A DNA stretch of 64,000 nt. Source: Holtermannia corniformis. Lineage: Eukaryota > Basidiomycota > Tremellomycetes > Holtermanniales. The DNA lies in assembly GCA_001599935.1 (NCBI GenBank), contig BCIJ01000001.1, positions 1,212,766-1,276,765 on the forward strand, given 5' to 3'. Shown here piece by piece: positions 32,710 to 43,625 of the stretch; position 1 is the stretch's first letter; each line of letters starts with the position of its first letter. The notes beneath the pieces are model-generated. The model saw nothing but the letters and a program-made list of their open reading frames with translations. It searched no databases and had not been told where the DNA came from. The translations under genes were made by a program, and so were the position numbers.

Positions 32710-33325
32710 CGCTGTTGGTGACTGCGCCCGCGGGATCCGGCTTGGGTCGGTCGCTACAGATTCGTTGTAAGGATTCAGCAGGAACGCCAGGGCTGGACGC
32801 CCTATGCAAGCTGCGTGTCACACCCCGTCGCGGTACCGCCTGCCCGACTCACCGGGGGAATAGTTTGGCCGTTCGTCTCGCGACATTGGTTGCTGGAATC
32901 TAGTAAAGCCGCGGAATATAGTGTCAACCGGTTGCCGCCGCGCACGTCGTTAGAAACCACGGCCTTCGCAATGATAGGCAGAAGGCAGGGCCAAGCGACT
33001 CGACACAGGAGCGTGAGAGTGATCGAGGCCGAAACCTCCGATGATCACGGTGGGGCGACCGAGCGCGACGAGGGTCCGTCCTTTGGCTATCGACGTTCGC
33101 CATCTGCCTACGCCGAAGGCGACGAGTGCGGTGCAGGCTAGCGTCGCTAGATAGCGAACTGCTCCTTTGCCGTCTGGCCGTCTGGCCGTCAATCGAGACT
33201 CTTTGCGAGCGTGATGCGCCGCCGCGCGTGCAAATCACACTTGAAGCCGGGGACCGGATACTAAACGGGCGCGTGGTGGCGTAGAGTCAACTATATACCA
33301 TGCATAGGTTAATCGCCCGAAGCCC
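32710..33325. other. Intergenic, no supported gene
   Basis: About 600 bp between the start of the Zn2Cys6 gene and the stop of the permease gene. Only short, overlapping frames occur; no repeat or motif stands out. Confidence 0.4.
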
Positions 33326-35583
33326 TCAGAGGATGAACCGCCATGCCGGGTGCTGCAGGCGTCAGCTGGATTGCGGCATGTGACAAGCAACCTACGTTGT
33401 CCCCCAAGTTGACAATCTCCTCGTGCGTCTTGCCCTCGAGACCCCACCGCTTCAGGTACTCTGGCGAGCTCGTGTCGTGTGGCTCGGACGGCAGCGGTGC
33501 CGGGCCATAGAGCTCGTCCCGCCGTCGGTTCTCCCGCCGCAGTGCAACATACAGGATGATGGAGCAGATCAGACTCATGGCGGCAAAGCCGAGCGTGACA
33601 CCGTGACCAACGAGGTACCTGCGCGCCGATCCTGTTAGCACTACTGTCCCGATCGTCGGCAGATGCAAACCTTGGCTTGTCGACACCGCGGTACACTTGC
33701 GAGGCAATGATCCCGCCAGAGTTGCCGAGCGAGAAGACGACGCCCATGCAAGTCGCTTTACGGTCTGGAGACGTCAGGGGCGCACAGGGAGCAGCAAAGG
33801 ACTCACAGTGACTGGCGAACGTGTTGCCAGCCCAAACGATCGTAGTGGCGATGCACGGACCAATGGCCGCCACGGTCAGGAAAACGGCAAAGTAGAGCAC
33901 ACCCTGGTCTGTTAGTCGGGGTCGACTGCAAGAAAAGCAACCTACAGGATTGGAGATTGGCACCGTTAGGAAGAGAATGTAGCCGATGACGGCGACCGTT
34001 GTCCAGAACATGAGGAAGAAACCGCGCTGGCCAACCTTGTCACTGTAGATGGCCGTGCCCATGGTAGTAAAGAACGCAACGGCGTAGGCTGCAAGGGTCA
34101 GCACGGGATAAGTTGACTACGACGTACGCGGTGTGCTCAGTAGTAGCGACTGAGGAGTCGAGAAACGGCCCAGAGCGGCAATGATGGTCGGTGTGAACAG
34201 CGACTGCATCTGTCAGTATGCGTAGCAGTTGCATCGCGAGACTCACCTGACTGTAGATTGGCTCGGCGACACCAATGTACATCAACGCCAGGATCCAAGT
34301 CTGATTCGTTAGCCCGCTCCATCGTACAGTGCAACATACCTTCCAGTCGCGAAGAGCGCCAAGGATGACACTCTTGGACGCCGTGCCTTCACTAGCCAAG
34401 CCAGAGTCCGACTTGAGGCGCGCAAGTACCATCTCCTTCTCGAGCGGCGTGAGGAAGCGCGCTTGATCAGGCCAGTCGTGCACCATCCAAGGTGAGATGC
34501 AGCCGATGATGAATGTGAGGAGGCCCTCGATGATGAACTGTTTATTGTCAGCACAGCGCAGACGACAACCAACTGGACTCACGATCCACGACCATCCAGC
34601 CTTGCCGCCAACGCCCTTCATCTTGCTCAAGCCGACTGGCTGGGTTAGATTCTATACTTGTAGCAAGATCAGACTTACAGCCGAGGATACCGCCGAATGC
34701 GCCGGCAAGTACAGCCTGAGGTAGTCAGCATGGGTAGTTTGGCCACCCAAGTACGACTTACGCCAACAAAGAAGAGACTGATCCGCTTCGAGCTCTCGCG
34801 GCGTTTGTACCAGCCGCTCAGGAAGAATGAGATGCCCGGGAAGAGACCTGCGGGGTATAAGAATCACAGTTGTGTGGCACAGTCGACGTACCGCACTCGA
34901 ATACACCAAGCAGGAACCGGAGTGCGATGAGGCTAGCATAGTTGCTAACAAAGCCCACTGCATATCATCAGACGATGGCAAGATCGTGGGTGCAAGTCGA
35001 ACGTACTGCAGACTTGAATGATTCCCCAGCAGACCTAGTACTACTCAGCAGAGACTCTGGTAGGGAAATGACGCCACTAACCATGATGAACGGGATCCAC
35101 CGCGACGGGCGCATCTTCTTGAGGACAAGGTTCGAGGGGATCTCGAAGGCGACGTAGCCGACGAAGAAGACCATGCTGGCCGTGTTGAATTGCAGCGAAG
35201 TGAGTCCGAGATCAGCTTCGATCCCGGCCAGGCGGGCTATGCAGCGCGTCAGTCCCAGCGCCGTCAATGATGACCGCGCAACGCACCGGTGCCAATGTTG
35301 ATGCGGTCTAGGAAAGACATGGTGAACAGCAGCCTGCGCCTGTCAGCTCACTGCCCACGACACAGTGCACGCACGTCATCCATGGCACGAGCCGGGTGTC
35401 GATTTTCCACAACAGCTTCTTCTCTGCCTCTGCAAACTCTTCTGGGCTCATGCGGGCGATCACCGCCGCCGCTTCAGCCTTGTGGTCTGGGATCGTGTCG
35501 GGCATGCGCTTGTCCTCATCCCTCGCCGCCGACGGGTGCGACGACTCGTTGGACCGCTTCACGGCCTTTTCTGCTTCGCTCAT
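33326..35583 (-). CDS. Major facilitator permease, anion:cation symporter family (Dal5/Seo1-like)
   Basis: These 12-helix permeases import allantoate, ureidosuccinate, vitamins, dipeptides or other organic anions. The cytosolic N-terminus (MSEAEKAVKRSNESSHPSA) leads to EKKLLWKIDTRLVPWMT, then helix 1 with SFLDRINIGT, the family signature. Next are ADLGLTSLQFNTASMVFFVG and YVAFEIPSNLVLKKMRPSRW. The central loop contains WPDQARFLTPLEKEMVLARL. The last exons carry TLGFAAMSLICSIILYVAL, RRENRRRDELYGP and a final HPAWRFIL followed by TGA, a frequent ending in this family. Roughly nine introns are needed. Substrate cannot be read from sequence. Confidence 0.9.
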
Positions 35584-35784
35584 GGTTGTTGATGGCTGTT
35601 ACCGGCCACCGTCTGCTGCTCGCTGAGCCTACTGCACCTGACTCGATGCGAAAACCAACACACTGCATGTGATTCGGCCGAGGGGCAGGAACCGGCAAAG
35701 TTTGGGCGTCGCACCACTTACACGTGGCTATTCCAATCCGGGCCGGGGCGGGACTACCTTCCGATCACGGCTAGCAACCGGGTT

Positions 35785-36612
35785 TCATAGCGCGCTTTCT
35801 AGCTCGTCTAGCAAGTGCTCAGAGTAGCGCACGCACTGGGCATAGCACCGCTCGAACCCAGACATGCCGGCGCCGTAATAGGGATCATCGATGGCTTTGT
35901 TGTCTACGCCCGAGCTGAAGAGGCGGATGACGGCGGACGAGGCTTTTGGCTGCGAGGCTTTTGGCTGCGAGGCTTGGAGGTTGCGCAGGCTGGCGGTAAT
36001 CAGTCGGAATCAGACTGCCCGGGTAGACGCACTTGTTCGAGTCCATGGCGAGAATGTGTGTAAACTTGGCAAAGTCGGCCTGAGTCACCTTGCGTGCTTT
36101 GCACGAGATGGGAATGTTGTGCTGTTAAGCACTTGTGAGCCCTCGCCTACAGTGAGACGGTAGACAGCGATCACACCTTTTCGCACGTCTCGATCGTTCT
36201 GTCGATTGTTCAGCGAACGTGAGCAAGGGTGAAGGAGCTGCACTCACCGTTCATCGGCATCCTCGCCTGCATGGTATGCGCCCGTGCCAGCCGAGTCGAC
36301 CTCGACACGCTTGGCGAGTGCTGCACGTTTGGACAGTTGGTGCTTGAAGACGGCTTCCGCCATGGGTGACCGGCTGATGCTGCATCATTACCATCCCCTC
36401 AATGCAGCTTCGAGTTGGCTGTTTGAACTTGACGTAGGACTGACCAGATGCTACAGAGACACGACTGCTATCAGCACAAGCACAGACGACCGAGGTTAGT
36501 GCACGTACTTGCTGGCAGCGACCGTCAGCAATCGTAATTCTTGACGCTGTTAGCTTTTCCCTTACCCAAGGCATACCATCAGTACGCTAAACTTGACATC
36601 TTGCGAGGTCAT
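35785..36612 (-). CDS. Low-molecular-weight protein tyrosine phosphatase with two microexons
   Basis: The enzyme dephosphorylates phosphotyrosine through a cysteinyl intermediate. Exon 1 (36612-36566) encodes MTSQDVKFSVLMVCLG. The loop C-x5-R is completed by a 3-nt exon (CAA, 36509-36511), a 6-nt exon (CATCTG, 36446-36451) and the next exon starting 36373, giving VCLGNICRSPMAEAVF. Each has flanking AG and GT signals. Later exons give VDSAGTGAYHAGEDADE, RTIETCEKHNIPIS (22-nt exon), ARKVTQADFAKFTHILAMD, then DPYYGAGMSGFERCYAQ with the catalytic Asp of DPYYG. It ends DELESAL. A 15-nt duplication (codons for ASQPK twice) lies in the loop after NLRNLQ. The reconstruction has no gap relative to the family. 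Confidence 0.93.
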
Positions 36613-36985
36613 TTTGTCTACGATTCCTCGACAGACCTGCAGTCGCTCTCCGATCGCGTCCACGTGGTCAAATCATCCTGGGACATAGGCGTGTGCGGCA
36701 ATCTAGTTAGCGTTCGCGGCCGTGCCGTCGCCGCTAGCGTGTCGCTGGTGCAGGCCCTCAACGTCATGCGTCTCACGGGATGCGATGGCTCCCTTTGAGG
36801 TCCGACGGGCTAATTCACGAGGCGATGCGAGCTCCACCTTAGCGCGAGTATATCTGTTTGCAGGGGTCAGCCAGGAGTTTGACCCCTTGACTACCACCAG
36901 TGACTCTTCCACTTCTACCAGTCTCACCCCACTGCTGCCTGGCAACGTATAATCTTTCAGAAATACTATATTGCATCCCTACACC
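36613..36985. other. Divergent intergenic region
   Basis: About 370 bp between a minus-strand and a plus-strand start codon, presumably two promoters. No distinctive motif was recognised apart from a TATACT-like sequence near 36965. Confidence 0.35.
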
Positions 36986-37579
36986 ATGTTCGCATCCCTC
37001 GCAACCCGATTTGCCGCCGTCATGGCCTTGGCCCTGCCTTTGCTGCAGCCTGCGTCTGCTGCGCCCGTGCTTCGTGCGGGCGCGCCCATGGACGGCGTCA
37101 ACATTACCATCTCGCCCCTGCCACTCGTGTACAACGAGACGGCAACCGTGTCATGGACCGGTGGCGACGTGAGTCTTTGACGCGTCCTTTGGGTCCGTGC
37201 GCGACGCTGACGTGCACGCAGGAGCCATGGAGACTGCTGATCGGTACGGGCGGTTACTACGCCGACCCCATCGATTGGCGGATCGAATATGGCGCGCTCG
37301 AGATCAAGCAAGTCAACTGGACCGTCAGCTTTGACGTCGGAGAGTCGGTGTACGTTACCCCCAGCTTCCTTTGTCGTCAGTGACGTCGTTGACCTGCATG
37401 CCTTTAGCATCTTTGAAGTGTGGGACGTGCAGAACAAGACTGGGTACAGCCAGAACCACATCATCCAGGCTAGCAACGCAACTCTCGAGCACCCTACCAA
37501 TGCCACGATTGCGCAATCGGACGAGGGCGACAGCTCGAGCAACAGCACCGCTGCTCCCGTGAGCGAGGAGACCGAGTGA
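36986..37579 (+). CDS. Small secreted glycoprotein, unknown family
   Basis: A clear signal peptide opens the protein (MFASLATRFAAVMALALPLL, cleavage probably after ASA). The mature part, about 130 residues, has numerous N-glycosylation sequons (NIT, NET, NWT, NKT, NAT twice, NST), a Tyr/Trp-rich core (LIGTGGYYADPIDWRIEYG, then FEVWDVQNKTGYSQN) and an acidic Ser-rich end (DEGDSSSNSTAAPVSEETE). Two introns are inferred: GTGAGT after WTGGD, and GTACGT after VGESV. The C-terminus has no strong hydrophobic anchor signal. I do not recognise the family; an extracellular or wall protein is likely. Confidence 0.75.
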
Positions 37580-37913
37580 ACGCAAGACGCGTCGGAGAAG
37601 TTAATGACACGATCGGACATTGAGGACGGCCGGAGCAGAAGTAGTCAAGGCGCTCACGCGCGGTCTTGCGAGACCATATAATGAATATCATGACCCAATG
37701 CTTGATTGTCACTAGTACTGGCAACTTTATGTACTCTCATCCCGGTCACGGCCGTTGATGTCGAGTTGCTCCCCATGCGGCATACCAACCCGCCACATTC
37801 CGGCACGCCGGCCAATTCGCCGATTGCTCGCCGAGCTCAAGAGCCCGCGCCTTACTTTGCGAGAGCCGTCCCAAAGTCTTATTGTGCACACTAGACGACA
37901 TTTGTGAAGCAAC
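37580..37913. other. Short intergenic region
   Basis: About 330 bp between two plus-strand genes, with a TATATAATG sequence near 37676-37683. No gene or repeat is seen. Confidence 0.35.
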
Positions 37914-39173
37914 ATGACAACCTCGAGTATCTCCAAGACGACTGTCGGCGGTCTGCTATGGTGCGCGGGATGAGGAAGAGACAAAATCGTGCTGACGTGG
38001 TTGTACCCTTTCCGTTCTGCTGGTGCTGTGTACTCTTTGTCGTCTACTACATATATACTGTGGTACCTGCAGGGACATGGACGGGACACTGCTGGGTGCG
38101 TCAGGTCGGAAAGAAAGCAGATCAGTAGCTCATGCATGTACAGACTCGACCCCGGCCGTGCTCGCAACCTGGGAGTTCTTTGCCGAGAAGTGAGTTCATC
38201 CCATGACTCTACCACAGTGAGTGGACGACTGACATGGCTGGCAGGTACAACCTTGACTTGACCGAGGTGCTCAAGAGTCAGTCTTCGGTTCCGCAGCCCA
38301 AATTCGGCAATATAACTTGAGCTGAAGTTGATATGCAGCATCGCACGGCGTTCGAACGATTGACAACATGCGCAACTGGTGCGGCTTGACTGAACAAGCC
38401 GACCTTGAGGTCTGTCTGCTCGGCTCTGTGCGGGGACTGCAACACTGATCGCGGGACAGGCTGCTACCGAGCTGTTCGAAAGCATGATTGTGTCTGAAGC
38501 AAAGCGCCTTCGGTCAGAGGGCAAGCCGGGGCTGCAGATCCTTCCTGGCGTTGCCGAGATTTTGAACGTGGTGTGTGCGCGTGCGATACGATGCCACACC
38601 GAGCGCTGATGTGTGATATAGCTGAGCTCATCGGACAAGCCCATCTGGGCCGTCGTCACCTCGGGTCGGTGATCTAGGCCTGCGACCACTTTGCAACCAG
38701 AGCTGATGGTATCCGATCAGCGACTACTACTTATGCGTCGTCTGCTCTCCCGACTGCCGAGATCCGGGATCCGCCAGAGCTCATCACCGCCAACCACGTC
38801 ACCAAGGGCAAGCCGCACCCCGAGCCGTACCTCCTCGGCGCCAAGAAGCTTGGTATCGACGTCAAGGACTGTACGTGTCTCCCACTATTACAAAGACGCA
38901 GTGTGGACTGACGATGCGCGCAGGCATCGTAGTCGAGGACGCTCCGTCTGGCATCCAAGCCGGTGTCGCCTCTGGCGCGCGCACCTTGGCCGTCTGCACG
39001 AGCCACGAGCGGAGCGAGGTCGAGGGTCACGGTGCTACATGGATCGTGACCGACTTGTCAAAGTTTGTACGATGGCGCGCAGGTCGCCGCGAGCTGACAG
39101 ATCGGCGCTCAGGGTCAAGGCTTCGATTGGGCCGGATGGGCGGGTCGAGCTTGAGATTGACGAGAGTCCATGA
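37914..39173 (+). CDS. HAD-family phosphatase, GPP1/DOG1-like
   Basis: The family hydrolyses sugar or polyol phosphates such as glycerol 3-phosphate (Gpp1) or 2-deoxyglucose 6-phosphate (Dog1). Exon 1 (MTTSSISKTTVGGLLW) joins across a ~110-nt intron to DMDGTLL, the nucleophile motif I; another intron completes it as DSTPAVLATWEFFAE. Cap-domain residues follow: NMRNWCGLTEQADLEAAT, then LQILPGVAEILN. Motif II region: PIWAVVTSA. Motif III and IV: ANHVTKGKPHPEPYLLGA and CIVVEDAPSGIQAGVASGA. It ends VELEIDESP and TGA. About eight introns, several bordered by CTGAC branch sites. Gpp-like activity in glycerol production is the likeliest role, but Dog-like specificity is not excluded. Confidence 0.88.
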
Positions 39174-39653
39174 TGAGCGCTGCTGTATGGACGCTAGGGT
39201 ATGCTTCCTGACAGTATTTCAAGCGAACAAGGTTCAGTGGCTGGTTGGCTCGTGAATTTTGCTTAGAATCGTTGAATCAGCTTGAATCAGTCGGCGAGAA
39301 GAAAAAATAAGCTTAACCCCCAGCCAAACGGCCCAGAAATAAGAGGAAACGGACTTATCTGATTGCTCGGCGTTAGCGGCTAACCCTTCGCCACTGAGCC
39401 AGCGGTGGCGGCGGGCTCTGCAAGTCACTTTCACCGTCACTCTACACGGCTGCACTCTCTCGAGCTCAATCTCAACACTCAATCTCAACACTCTGAACGC
39501 CAAAGAACTCGACAGACACGGCGCGGCGCCAGCGACGCTCGCAGAGACAGCTGCAGACGGCGTGCAGCCGTCATGTNAAGCCNGTCTTGGACCATAGTCA
39601 CTTGAAAGCTTGAAAGTGCGAATCTGGCCATTCTGAGGCCACCGGCGTACTCA

Positions 39654-39967
39654 CACGGTGCGTAGCTCTCTGCCAATACTGAGAACGTCCTGCTAACTGC
39701 AGTCAGTCTTGAGATCTGGCAACTCGGCGCTTGGATCCCTCGCCACCGCACCTTGACGTTGCAAGCCAAATCCGGGCTCTGCTACCCTCTGACGCGCTAG
39801 CCACGGTGCGTAGCTGCCTGTAGATACTAGATTCGCCTGGCTGACAGGCGTAGTTCTCGAGAAACTCGACGCTCGAGCCGCTTCGAAATCTCGGTCGACG
39901 TCGCCTTCGCCTTGTGAGCTGCCAGACAGCTGGTGTGTACCTCTACGTACTGCCACGGTGCGTAGCT
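39654..39967 (+). repeat. Three dispersed copies of CACGGTGCGTAGCT
   Basis: Identical 14-mers at 39654-39667, 39801-39814 and 39954-39967, spaced 147 and 153 bp. Each contains GTGCGTAG after CACG and is followed 30-50 nt later by an AG with branch-like sequence (CTAAC or CTGAC), so they could be three splice donors of 5' exons of the recombinase transcript. They could equally be recombinase-binding sites. The sequence between the copies is not obviously duplicated. Confidence 0.8.
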
Positions 39968-40097
39968 TGTCTGATTCGCCGCGGCAGTGCTGAATGCAGT
40001 TGCAGTCGAATTATCAGAGCCTTCGAGCGTGGCAAGATCGCCGCGGCATCATCCAACATCGCCGGCATCATCGCGACACGTCATAACGCCTTCTGCG

Positions 40098-42401
40098 ATG
40101 AACCGACCACTTCCTCTCAGTCTCGCCCCTCTCCCTGGCTTGCCAGCTACCTCGCAGACCCCTTCTCGCGGCCCAACTGTCCCTACAACGCCGAATCCNA
40201 TCATTCTGCACTTCCCGCGCTTGAACTCGCCTTCTACGCCAACCACGTCCTCGCCGCTCAACCCTCAGACGCTGGAGGCCATCCAACAACAGCAGCAGAA
40301 GCGCGCGAGGCTCGACAGCGATCTTAGCACTTCCTCGAAGGCGTCCCAAGCTTCCCAGGCCTCTGCGGCGGTGCGCAAGCGTGCTCGTGGCCNGGCAACA
40401 CCTACGGCGAGCCCTCAGGCCTTGCAAGACGCCTCCGCGGCCACGGTAGCCTCGCATCTGCTCTCTAAATCGACGATCATAGCCTATGAGGGCCACATGG
40501 GGCGAGCGCGCGTCTTTGTAGCCAATACGCCGCCTCTGGAGAGGCCGGGCGCCAAGGGCTTCACCAAGGAGGACTGGCGAGCGTCCCTGGACAAGCTTTC
40601 GTACGCGTCGCCCGTCGCCGTGCAACTTTTCCTTGCCTCGAAGTGCGAACAAGTAGGAGATGAGAAGCCACGCGCCTACAGCACCGCCGAACAAATCAAA
40701 GCGGCCTTCAAATGGCATTTCCAGCATGCACTGAGGTGCCAGGTTAGTTCTAGTTCTGGAGCGGCTGGCGTGCAATCTTGCTGACGTCCAGGGCTCGCAA
40801 ATTTGGCGAAGGGTCTTTGCCGGCCAGGGACATTATTATTGGGAGGGAAACCCTGTCTACGACCCACTGGTCGACAACTACATGAGGTCCTTGAAGAAAC
40901 GGAACGCGAAAGAGGGCGAGACGCCGGGCGTGAGTTTTCTGCGGCTCACGGGCTCGGCACTGCACTGGCACTCATACAGACCAGCGCGCGCTTCCAATGT
41001 CGTACACCGACCTCGGCGACTGCCTGGCGTGGCTCACCAAGCAAGTAGACGTCATCCAAAAGCGTGCGGCGCATCTAGCCAATGGCAGAGACGATCTCGA
41101 CCAAGAAGAGCGGCATAACGAGGCTCGATATCGCTTCATGCGCGCCTACCTGACGCTCACTTGGCATCTCATGGCTCGGTGAGTGTTCGCGAGCTTCGAG
41201 AGAGTGTTCTCGAGCTTCGAGATGAGCCTAGAAATTAACAGAGCTCAGTACCGACGAGGTGCGGACGCTGAAACGATCCCACCTCGTCATGGGCGTCCCT
41301 TTTGGGCCCAAAGATGTTCCAGAGGGTGCTTGGGACGGCAGCCTTGCCGCAAAGACGTACGATACCGTGACTTTGACGTTCAGGAAGACGAACCAAGCCG
41401 ATCCGAAGAAAGGTACGCCCTACCAGNCTCTCTCTGCGGCTCTGCGGCTTGGCTGAGTCTCTGTAAAGCCAATGTGTACCAACTGCACGACGCGGACCCA
41501 TTCGAGCCGATCTTGGACCCTCGGCGATGGCTCAGAGACTGGCTNGACTTCGTGAACGAGCGGTACAAGCACGGTGTACTGCCGGAGCACATGCTGTTTC
41601 CGGCTGTGACTTCTGACGGCGGGATCAAGGTGCGCAGCTCGAGCTCAGGCCTTCCTTGATACGCGCTGATGCACATGCACCCTAGGTTGCGACAGAGTGG
41701 CACAAGTCAAGCATCTCCAACCTCCTCAAGGAGACGGTAGACGGTGCAGAGCTCGTATCTCGGCGGTACGGCAACGTCGGGACGTATTCTGGCCACTGCT
41801 GCCGACGTGGCTCTGCACAGCATCGATTCATACACGCGCGCGCGGACCGGAAGTGGGATTTAGAGACGCTCAAGTGGTGGGGAGGCTGGTCGCCGGCCGA
41901 ATCAGTGAGTCTTTGCTGCAGACAGAGAGCGACAGGCGAAGCTCACGAAGTTGTACAGGTTGATACGCTCGTCAAGTACTTGCTCGAAGAGTCCACGCGT
42001 CAGCAGAACTATCACGGCGACGTCACCAACNTCTACAAGCGCGTACATGTGCCGCATCGTGACAAACAGCTCTCGGCAGCTGCAGTCGCCGACATCGAGC
42101 GGCTAGATCGCCAGAACGCGGTTCGGGTCAAAGAACTGACCGATGCCATGCAAGCGCGGTACGACGGCATCGCCAAGGACGTTGCAGTGCTGCATCGCGA
42201 TGTTCTGCGCATGCAAGANGCCGAGCGAGAGCGCGCCAGCGCTGAAGTAGCGACGGAGGCGCGGATGCGGGGATTGGCCNTCAAGATGGACCTACTAGTC
42301 GGCTTGCTAACAAGCGGCGCTCGGGTCGTCGGTGAGTATCAGCGCGCGCGCGCGCAAAGACGGCTTTAGACTCACTCTGGGCGTAGAGACATCGGGTTCT
42401 G

Positions 42402-42432
<31 letters not shown>

Positions 42433-42979
42433 CTCGTGCCAGAAGCAAGACAAGCGCTCCAAAGGCAAAGGCAAAGGCAAGCAGCCGGCGCGGCCTACAT
42501 CACGGCCTACATCACGGCCTACATCATCATCGGCACCTTCGGCAGCTCCTTCAATCCCTCCGACAGTCCCAGNCGTCACCGCCACCGCAGATCTCGTCGC
42601 CCCTCATGTACCGCACGCGGCGACCGTGCAGGATTGCGTTGATCAATGGCTCCGTGCCGATCCTGCAGCTGGGCGTNCGAAGGCTCTCAAGGATTGGCCC
42701 GAGGCGTGGAAGAAGGGCCAGCCGATCTACGCGCAGCGAGCCGCGATCTATCAGGGCTACATGGCGGTCGGCGGCGATTGGACGGCGTTCGTGGCTCGAT
42801 TCGGGAGCTCGATCGGGACGGCAATCAAGTCGATCAGAAAGCACCTCCAGGCNAGTGGTGAAATCAGGACTCGCACCAGCCGGAAAGGTGCCGCAGCAGC
42901 TTTGGCAGCTCTGACATCGATGTCCGGGCTTGGCGGCGCAAGTGGCAGCGAGGGTGGCAGCGGCAGCGAGCCGCCTTGA
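40098..42979 (+). CDS. Crypton tyrosine recombinase with C-terminal GCR1-like domain
   Basis: The start MNRPLPLSLAPLPGLPA is followed by a Gln/Ser-rich linker with a basic signal. An N-terminal core-binding region (STIIAYEGHMGRARVF, YYWEGNPVYDPLVDNYMRSL) comes next. The catalytic domain includes FDEVRTLKRSHL (first Arg region), the SGHCCRRGSAQHRF box (His and Arg) and the Tyr in DTLVKYLLEE, with WWGGWSPAES between. A coiled coil, a Ser-Gly hexanucleotide repeat near 42390-42435 and a tail resembling the GCR1 C-terminal DNA-binding domain (WPEAWKKGQPIY, GGDWTAFVARFGS) follow. Introns are inferred near 40744, 40930, 41180, 41410 and further on. Ten ambiguous bases blur single residues. No definite stop disrupts the frame, so activity is possible. 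Confidence 0.85.
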
Positions 42980-43625
42980 GCAGTTTTCATGGAGAACAGA
43001 GGGTACGTCTCATATTGGCTTTGCCACGATCGTCCGTGTAAAATCAGCAGACGTCGCTGAAGCATCCTCTTAGGCATTTTCTGACTCTCTGGGATCGTGC
43101 AAGATCGAGGATGTTGTTGTAGCTCAGTGCACTCTAGTAGTTGTCGATGCATCACGTATCATAGCCATGGTCGAAGAGCTCTGCCACAGGCAGCCAGGAA
43201 GCGGTCACGTGGTGAATCACGTGGTTTATGACGGAGGCAATTCAAGCTAATTCACGCTAAATCGAGCCAGTCTTGAAACGGGACCCGATATTCCGTGCAT
43301 ACTTGCGTGGGCTGCAGTCAGGTCAGATGGCAGCATTGCAGATCGCCCACGCCATCACCACGTCATACAGTGTTTCAGTTGATGTTACTCGAGTGCAAAG
43401 TCGACAACTCCGTTCAAAGTAAGCTATAGCGTGGCAGCACGACAACGGAGCACGTCAGCGTCGAGTCAGCATCCTCGCACGTGTCAAAAGCATACAAGAG
43501 CGTCATCACGATTCTCTTTCGTTCGGTAGTCCGCCTACCGCTCGGTTCCTGCTCAAACTTCGTGCCCGCTCGGACATTGACTTTTTGCGCTCGGCTACAA
43601 ACACCTGTGAAGAAGCCTATCAAGA
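42980..43625. other. Crypton 3' flank and LeuRS promoter region
   Basis: About 650 bp. It holds the right-hand 15-bp sequence noted for the Crypton and a pair of CACGTG motifs. No gene is seen. Confidence 0.5.
43206..43223. promoter_or_regulatory. Two CACGTG E-boxes 12 bp apart
   Basis: TCACGTGGTGAA is followed directly by TCACGTGG, so CACGTG occurs at 43206-43211 and 43218-43223. The start codon of LeuRS lies about 400 bp downstream. The pair could be a bHLH site for that gene or belong to the mobile-element flank. Confidence 0.45.

Larger units (their letters stand above)
39174..43262 (+). mobile_element. Crypton-type element (tyrosine recombinase transposon), limits approximate
   Basis: Cryptons are DNA transposons moved by a tyrosine recombinase. 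The recombinase gene (40098-42979) lies between two matching 15-bp sequences in inverted orientation: 39273-39287 and the reverse complement at 43240-43254 (14 of 15 bases equal). Twelve single ambiguous bases occur between 39577 and 42853 and none in the surrounding host genes, which suggests a multi-copy element. Cryptons usually lack terminal inverted repeats, so the 15-bp pair need not be the ends; true limits are not established. Confidence 0.65.
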
